Assembly (NCBI GenBank): GCA_051866595.1
Contig: JBJDXI010000161.1
Location: forward strand, 1 to 34,363
Length of the DNA: 34,363 bases
Direction: 5' to 3'
Source: UBA7702 sp051866595
GTDB taxonomy: Bacteria > Bacillota > Dehalobacteriia > UBA7702
In this document: piece after piece, positions 29,887-34,363 of the stretch
Layout: every line of letters begins with the position of its first letter
Numbering within the stretch: the stretch's first letter is position 1
The notes under the pieces: model-generated
What the model was told of the DNA's origin: nothing
Seen by the model: the letters and a program-made list of their open reading frames with translations, nothing else
The model's database searches: none
Made by a program: the position numbers and the translations under genes

Positions 29887-31368
29887 ATGGAACGAGATTT
29901 TTTTGAAAAGAATCCGACAATGCGCGCGATTTTCGACAATATCGGTGACGCCGTTTATTTTGTGGATGATAAGGGAATCATTCTTTTTATGAATAAAGCC
30001 GCGGAAAAGCTGGACGGTTATTCCTTTGAGGAAGTCAAAGGCCGGACGGTAATGGAAATGTATAATCTTCTTCCCTCGGAAAGTCCCCTACTGCGGGTTG
30101 TTTGCAGTCATGAGCCACTCAATGAGTATTTTTTCCGTTATTACGTGAACGATCAGGAAGTTTACCAGATCTGCAATACCTTTCCCGTTCAGCTGGAAAA
30201 CGGCTTTTGGGGCTCTTTTTCCATTCAGCGGGATGTGACTCGGTTCACCAAGACCATTAACCGCAATATTGAGCTCCAGAAACAACTTTTCGGTTTCGAA
30301 AAAGACAGTGACGGAGACCGCGTCGTTTCTAATCTTTATCATTTTGACAGCATTATCGGCGATCATGAGAGTCTGATCAAATGCAAGCGCATGGCGATGA
30401 ACGCCGCGAAAAGCGATTCTTCCGTCATGCTTACGGGAATGACCGGTACGGGGAAGGAACTTTTCGCCCAGAGTATCCATACCGCCAGTAATCGGGCGAA
30501 AAAGCCCTTTCTTGCCATTAACTGCGCGGCGATTCCCGAAACATTGATTGAGGGACTTCTTTTCGGTACCGTCAAAGGCGCCTATACCGGTGCCGTGAAC
30601 CGGAAAGGCCTTTTTGAAGAGGCCGACGGCGGTACGTTGTTTCTCGATGAGATCAATTCCATGCCGCTGTCTTCCCAGGCAAAGCTGCTTCGGGCGTTGG
30701 AAGAGCGGTTTGTACAGCCCCTCGGCAGTAAAGAGCGGATTCCCTTTGATGTTCGGATCATCAGCAGCTGCAATTCTTATCCGCAGGATGTTTTCAGTCG
30801 CAAAGAGATCCGGGAGGATCTGTTTTACCGTCTTGCCGTAGTGAATATCCTGATCCCGCCGCTAAGCGAGAGAAAAAGCGATATTTTTCTTTTGGCCCAT
30901 CACTTTATCTCACTTTTTAATGAGCGTTATCATAAAAACGTTCTTTGTCTGGAGGATGAGGTCACGGGATTTTTCCTGAGTTATGACTGGCCCGGTAATG
31001 TGCGCCAGCTGAAGCACTGCATCGAGGGGGCCATGAATCTGGTTGGTTCCCAGGAAATTTCCATCAAACGGCAGCACCTGCCTTTCTATCTGTTCAGGGA
31101 AAGCGGTGAGGAGGACAAGAAAAAACCTTTCGCTGAGGCATACCAGCATGAGCCTTCCGGAGAAACGCTGGAATCCTACGGACGTTCCATTGCCCGTAAG
31201 GAAAAGAAAAACCCCTCCGGTGTTCTCGCCGGTATCCGTCGGGAGGAACGGGAGACGATTATTGCCGCGTTGAGAAAATCCGGCGGCAATGTCAGTAAAG
31301 CCGCCCGGGAATTGGGACTTTCCCGTCAGACCCTGGTTTACCGGATGAAAAAATATCAGATCGACTGA
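29887..31368 (+). CDS. Sigma-54 dependent transcriptional activator (PAS, AAA+, Fis-type HTH), paralogue
   Basis: A 493-residue enhancer-binding protein with the same layout as the activator at 23731. The PAS domain (about 10-115) shows YFVDDKGIILFMNKAAEKLDG. The AAA+ part has Walker A GMTGTGKE, the contact loop GAYTGA at 231-236, Walker B GGTLFLDEINSMP and NVRQLKHCIEGAMN. The C-terminal helix-turn-helix is NVSKAARELGLSRQTLVYRMKK. Tyr replaces Phe in GAFTGA, a natural variant that still works in known proteins. There is no receiver domain. A terminator and then a perfect -24/-12 promoter follow, so the transporter-methyltransferase operon is the obvious target, and its PAS may sense the amine or a product. 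Confidence 0.93.
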   Translation: MERDFFEKNPTMRAIFDNIGDAVYFVDDKGIILFMNKAAEKLDGYSFEEVKGRTVMEMYNLLPSESPLLRVVCSHEPLNEYFFRYYVNDQEVYQICNTFPVQLENGFWGSFSIQRDVTRFTKTINRNIELQKQLFGFEKDSDGDRVVSNLYHFDSIIGDHESLIKCKRMAMNAAKSDSSVMLTGMTGTGKELFAQSIHTASNRAKKPFLAINCAAIPETLIEGLLFGTVKGAYTGAVNRKGLFEEADGGTLFLDEINSMPLSSQAKLLRALEERFVQPLGSKERIPFDVRIISSCNSYPQDVFSRKEIREDLFYRLAVVNILIPPLSERKSDIFLLAHHFISLFNERYHKNVLCLEDEVTGFFLSYDWPGNVRQLKHCIEGAMNLVGSQEISIKRQHLPFYLFRESGEEDKKKPFAEAYQHEPSGETLESYGRSIARKEKKNPSGVLAGIRREERETIIAALRKSGGNVSKAARELGLSRQTLVYRMKKYQID

Positions 31369-31385
31369 AAAACTGAAAATATGTG

Positions 31386-31433
31386 AAAAATCACTGAAAT
31401 TTTGCGTTTTGCATCAATTTCAGTGATTTTTTT
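31386..31433 (+). terminator. Terminator after the second activator; possible enhancer dyad
   Basis: AAAAATCACTGAAATT (31386-31401) and its exact complement (31416-31431) flank a 14-base loop and are followed by T. It lies about 100-145 bases before the -24/-12 promoter, the usual distance of an activator site, so a double role is possible. Confidence 0.7.
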
Positions 31434-31530
31434 GCTTTTGTCTTTTGCGGTTTTCTTTCCGGATTTTTTTCTGTTTGACGAAGCGGCTGGTAAAAGACTT
31501 TTTTTGAAAAATATTTGGTTTTTTCTGTTT

Positions 31531-31547
31531 TTGGCACGAAGCTTGCA
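31531..31547 (+). promoter_or_regulatory. Sigma-54 (-24/-12) promoter of the BCCT-MttB operon
   Basis: TTGGCACGAAGCTTGCA is a perfect match to the sigma-54 consensus. It is 44 bases before the transporter start. The 90 bases upstream are very T-rich and could bend easily. Confidence 0.93.
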
Positions 31548-31590
31548 ATATTAGGGAGTGTCAAGAAATTATTTTGTAGGAGGATTCATT

Positions 31591-33117
31591 ATGGGAATCA
31601 ATGAAAACGCCAAAAGCGGTAAAGGAGTTATGATCGTTTCCGTTATCATTGTGGCGGCTTTCGTAATCTTCGGGGCGATTGTTCCGGAAACCCTTAAAGC
31701 CGGCGCTGATTGGCTCTTTGCCTTTCTGACACAGAAATTCGGCTGGTTTTATCTGCTTACCGTATTTCTGCTGCTGCTTTTCGCCGTTGCTGTCGGCGTG
31801 AGCAAATACGGCAAAATCAAACTCGGGAAAGATGATGATGTCCCGGAATATTCGAACTTTAAATGGTTTACCATGCTCTTCGGCGGCGGTATGGGCATCG
31901 GTTTGGTCTTCTGGTCCGTGGCGGAGCCGATTATGGATTTTATGTCGCCTCCCAGTGCCGATCCAGGCACGGCGGATGCGATGTACGAAGCGATGGAAAC
32001 CATGTTCTTCCATTGGGGTGTTCATCCCTGGGTTATCTTCGCCGTCGGTGGTTTGGGACTCGGTTACTTTGCTTTTCGTAAAGATAAGCCTTTCCTTGTG
32101 AGCTCGGCTTTGGAACCTCTCATCGGCGACCGGGTGAACGGTCCTTTGGGTAAAGCCGTGGATATTCTCGCGGTCATCGCGACAATTTTCGGCGTGGCGA
32201 CTTCTCTTGGCCTCGGCGCGGCTCAGATCGTCGGCGGTCTTGGCTATGTGTACGGTATTGAGAACACCACTTTCCTGACGGTTCTTATTATCGCCGTGAT
32301 TACCGTTCTCTTTACGTTGGCCACCGTTTCCGGTCTGCAAAAAGGGATGCAGCTTGTGGCGGATATTAAAATCTGGATTTCCATCGCTTTTATGATTTTC
32401 ATCTTCCTCTTTGGCGGTGCCGTATTTATCTGTGATATATTCACCACAACCCTTGGTGGTTATCTCGGGAACCTTATTCAGAAGAGTCTTTGGATGGAAA
32501 ACGCTTCCTTCGTTCAGGGCTGGACCGTGTTTTATTGGGCATGGTGGATTGCCTGGGCTCCCTTCTGCGGTCAGTTTGTTGCCCGTGTTTCCAAAGGACG
32601 CACCATTCGTCAGTATCTCTTCGCCGTGATGCTTCTTCCCGCTGGTTTCGGCTTTATCTGGCTCGCCATTTACGGCGGCGCAGCTTTCAATATCGACGCG
32701 CTGACCAACGGCGCCATTCAGGCGGCGGTGGGCAACGATTACACCACCGGTCTCTTCGCTCTTCTGGAACAGCTTCCCTTGTTTAAAGTTACCGCGCCTC
32801 TGGCTATTCTGCTGATTGTGTTCTGCTTCCTCGGCGCGGCGAATTCCGCGACTTTCGTTCTTTCCATGCTGACTTCCAACGGCAATATGGAACCCAGTAA
32901 AAAACTGCGTGCAGGATGGGGCATCGCCCAGGGTGCTGTTACCGCCATCTGCATTATTGTCGGCGGCACTGCCATCCTCAGTATTTTACAGACCGTTTCC
33001 ATTGTGGCGGCTTTCCCTTATCTCTTTGTCATGATCTTCATGTGCGCCGCCATTTACAAAGCGCTGAAACAGGAATTTGATCCGGAATTCCGCTTTCTGT
33101 CCAAAAAAGAAAAATAA
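31591..33117 (+). CDS. BCCT family betaine/carnitine/choline transporter
   Basis: A 508-residue membrane protein with twelve hydrophobic segments of the BCCT family, which import quaternary amines. GMGIG at 100-104 followed by LVFWSVAEP matches the glycine-rich unwound helix of sodium-coupled betaine carriers. The Trp box FYWAWWIAWAPF (W316, W318, W319, W322) forms the cation-binding aromatic cage. The cytoplasmic tail is short, without the long osmosensing extension of BetP, which fits uptake for metabolism rather than osmotic control. The ATG at 31591 follows GGAGG; a GTG upstream at 31558 is in frame but has no such site. The MttB-type gene follows after 57 bases without a terminator, so the transported amine is probably its substrate. 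Confidence 0.93.
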   Translation: MGINENAKSGKGVMIVSVIIVAAFVIFGAIVPETLKAGADWLFAFLTQKFGWFYLLTVFLLLLFAVAVGVSKYGKIKLGKDDDVPEYSNFKWFTMLFGGGMGIGLVFWSVAEPIMDFMSPPSADPGTADAMYEAMETMFFHWGVHPWVIFAVGGLGLGYFAFRKDKPFLVSSALEPLIGDRVNGPLGKAVDILAVIATIFGVATSLGLGAAQIVGGLGYVYGIENTTFLTVLIIAVITVLFTLATVSGLQKGMQLVADIKIWISIAFMIFIFLFGGAVFICDIFTTTLGGYLGNLIQKSLWMENASFVQGWTVFYWAWWIAWAPFCGQFVARVSKGRTIRQYLFAVMLLPAGFGFIWLAIYGGAAFNIDALTNGAIQAAVGNDYTTGLFALLEQLPLFKVTAPLAILLIVFCFLGAANSATFVLSMLTSNGNMEPSKKLRAGWGIAQGAVTAICIIVGGTAILSILQTVSIVAAFPYLFVMIFMCAAIYKALKQEFDPEFRFLSKKEK

Positions 33118-33174
33118 GTTCATTTCGGCTCCCGCCGATCAAAATTTGAAAAAAGAAAAAGGAGATTATACAAA

Positions 33175-34363
33175 ATGATTCCGAAATTTGATGTTTTAAC
33201 TCAAGAAGAAGTTTTGAAAGTTCATGCCCATTCTTTGCAGATTCTCGAAGAAGTCGGCTGTGTATTTGAATATGAACCCGCTCTGGAAGTTTTCAGAAAT
33301 GCCGGTTTTAAAGTGGAAGGCGACCGCGTTTACTTCAAACCCGAAGTCGTGGAAGAACTCGTGAAAAAATGCCCCGCGGAATTTACCCTCAGCGCCAGAG
33401 ATCCCAAGAAAACCGTAAAATGCAACCATACCGATCTGATTCTCACTCCCGCTTACGGCGCTCCCTTCATTTATGATCTCAAAGGCGACCGCCGCGATTC
33501 CACCATGGAAGATTACGACAATATCGTCAAACTGACCCATATGAGTGAAAACATCAATCATACCGGTGGTAACGTCTGCGAACCCAACGATGTGGCCGCG
33601 GAACTCCGCCCCATCAAGCAGCTTTACAGCCATATCAAATATTCCGATAAACCTTTCAACGGCAGTGCATACGGCGTTGTCGGCGCTACCGATTCCGTGG
33701 AAATGGCTTCCATGATCTTTGGCGGCAAAGAAAATCTCAAGAAAAACCCGGCTTTGATCACGCTGATCAACTCCATCACTCCTCTGAAATACGATGAAAG
33801 AATGCTCGGCGCTCTGATGACCTATGCCGAAGCCGGCCAGTGCTGCCTGATTTCCTCCCTCGTGATGAGCGGTTCCACCGGCCCCGTTGCCATGGCGGCC
33901 TCCCTTGCTCTGCAGATGGCGGAAATTCTCGCCGGTACCTGCCTTGCTCAGATCATCAACCCCGGCACTCCCGTTGTGATGGGCTCTACCTCCGGCGCAT
34001 GTGACATGAGAGCCATGTCCCTCTCCATTGGTTCCGCCGAAACCGCCCTTTATACCGCGGCTACCGCTCAGATGGGTCGTTTCTACGGCGTTCCCACCCG
34101 TGGCGGCGGCGGTCTCTGCGACGCCAAAGTTGTAGACGCTCAGGCCGGTTATGAATCCATGCTGACTCTGCTCGCCGCAGCTTCCTCCGGCATCAACTAT
34201 GTACTCCATGCCGCCGGTATCATGCAGTACTACACCTCTTTCTCTTACGAAAAATTCATCATCGACGATGAAATCGCCGGTCTTGTCAATAAATTCCTCA
34301 AAGGCTTCGATTTCTCCGAAGAAAAATTCCTCATGGACGACATCAAACAGGTCGGCCCCGGCG
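33175..34363 (+). CDS. MttB (trimethylamine methyltransferase) superfamily protein, non-pyrrolysine type, 3' truncated by window
   Basis: The first 396 codons of an MttB-family (COG5598) methyltransferase, running off the window edge. It begins MIPKFDVLTQEEVLKVHAHS and contains GVPTRGGGGLCDAKVVDAQ and then HAAGIMQYYTSFSYEKF near residues 345-361. In true trimethylamine MttB a pyrrolysine (TAG) occurs in this general region; here every codon is sense and no in-frame TAG appears. Such members demethylate quaternary amines such as glycine betaine, proline betaine or carnitine and pass the methyl group to a corrinoid protein. AAAGGAG precedes the ATG. C-ending codons dominate (ATC over ATT), as in glnA, which suggests high expression. 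The corrinoid protein and second methyltransferase are not in the window. Confidence 0.9.
   Translation, partial: MIPKFDVLTQEEVLKVHAHSLQILEEVGCVFEYEPALEVFRNAGFKVEGDRVYFKPEVVEELVKKCPAEFTLSARDPKKTVKCNHTDLILTPAYGAPFIYDLKGDRRDSTMEDYDNIVKLTHMSENINHTGGNVCEPNDVAAELRPIKQLYSHIKYSDKPFNGSAYGVVGATDSVEMASMIFGGKENLKKNPALITLINSITPLKYDERMLGALMTYAEAGQCCLISSLVMSGSTGPVAMAASLALQMAEILAGTCLAQIINPGTPVVMGSTSGACDMRAMSLSIGSAETALYTAATAQMGRFYGVPTRGGGGLCDAKVVDAQAGYESMLTLLAAASSGINYVLHAAGIMQYYTSFSYEKFIIDDEIAGLVNKFLKGFDFSEEKFLMDDIKQVGPG

Noticed and set aside
33175..34363. Pyrrolysine-containing trimethylamine methyltransferase
   Set aside because: No in-frame TAG occurs in the 396 visible codons, including the region where pyrrolysine MttB proteins carry it. 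The part beyond the window is unseen.

Overview
The window reads as a chromosomal segment of an anaerobic Gram-positive bacterium of the class Clostridia, probably near the Eubacteriaceae (acetogen or methylotroph-like relatives). The evidence is a SigA-type sigma factor tail, LL-diaminopimelate aminotransferase (DapL), a GSI-alpha type glutamine synthetase, SpoVG behind a sigma-H type promoter, PrsA-like lipoproteins, strong GGAGG ribosome binding sites, and a 3' block of sigma-54 regulators with an MttB-family methyltransferase. The family assignment is inference. I saw no tRNA, rRNA, CRISPR array, insertion sequence or phage gene, and no gene-free stretch longer than 300 bases.

Layout. Positions 1-5400 hold the rpoD tail, a GNAT acetyltransferase, an orphan carbamate kinase, a secreted or anchored protein of unknown function, a pair of overlapping EamA transporters and lgt. 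Positions 5400-7750 hold an alcohol dehydrogenase and flavoprotein operon, divergent from an AdhR-like MerR regulator, with a textbook 19-bp-spacer MerR promoter between them. Positions 7750-8650 carry two small genes, one unknown and rich in Pro, Met and Asn. Positions 8800-13240 are glnA, then dapF-dapL-ispE. Positions 13300-21420 follow the well-known Bacillus order spoVG-glmU-prs-(ctc position)-pth-mfd, but an inverted PRC-barrel gene sits where ctc would be. Two tandem PrsA-like lipoproteins follow; the first has lost both catalytic histidines.

The most interesting part is 23670-34363. Two paralogous PAS/AAA+/Fis sigma-54 activators each sit directly upstream of a -24/-12 promoter. The first promoter drives an operon of a HyuA-like ASKHA protein without its HyuB partner, two small proteins resembling the MetH activation domain, and a QueG-like Fe-S protein. 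The second promoter, a perfect consensus match, drives a BCCT betaine/carnitine-type transporter and an MttB-family methyltransferase that runs off the window without any in-frame TAG. My reading is a sigma-54 controlled quaternary-amine demethylation locus. The four-gene operon would be a candidate non-canonical ATP- and Fe-S-dependent system for reactivating the corrinoid protein. This role is inferred from gene content and family relations and is not demonstrated.
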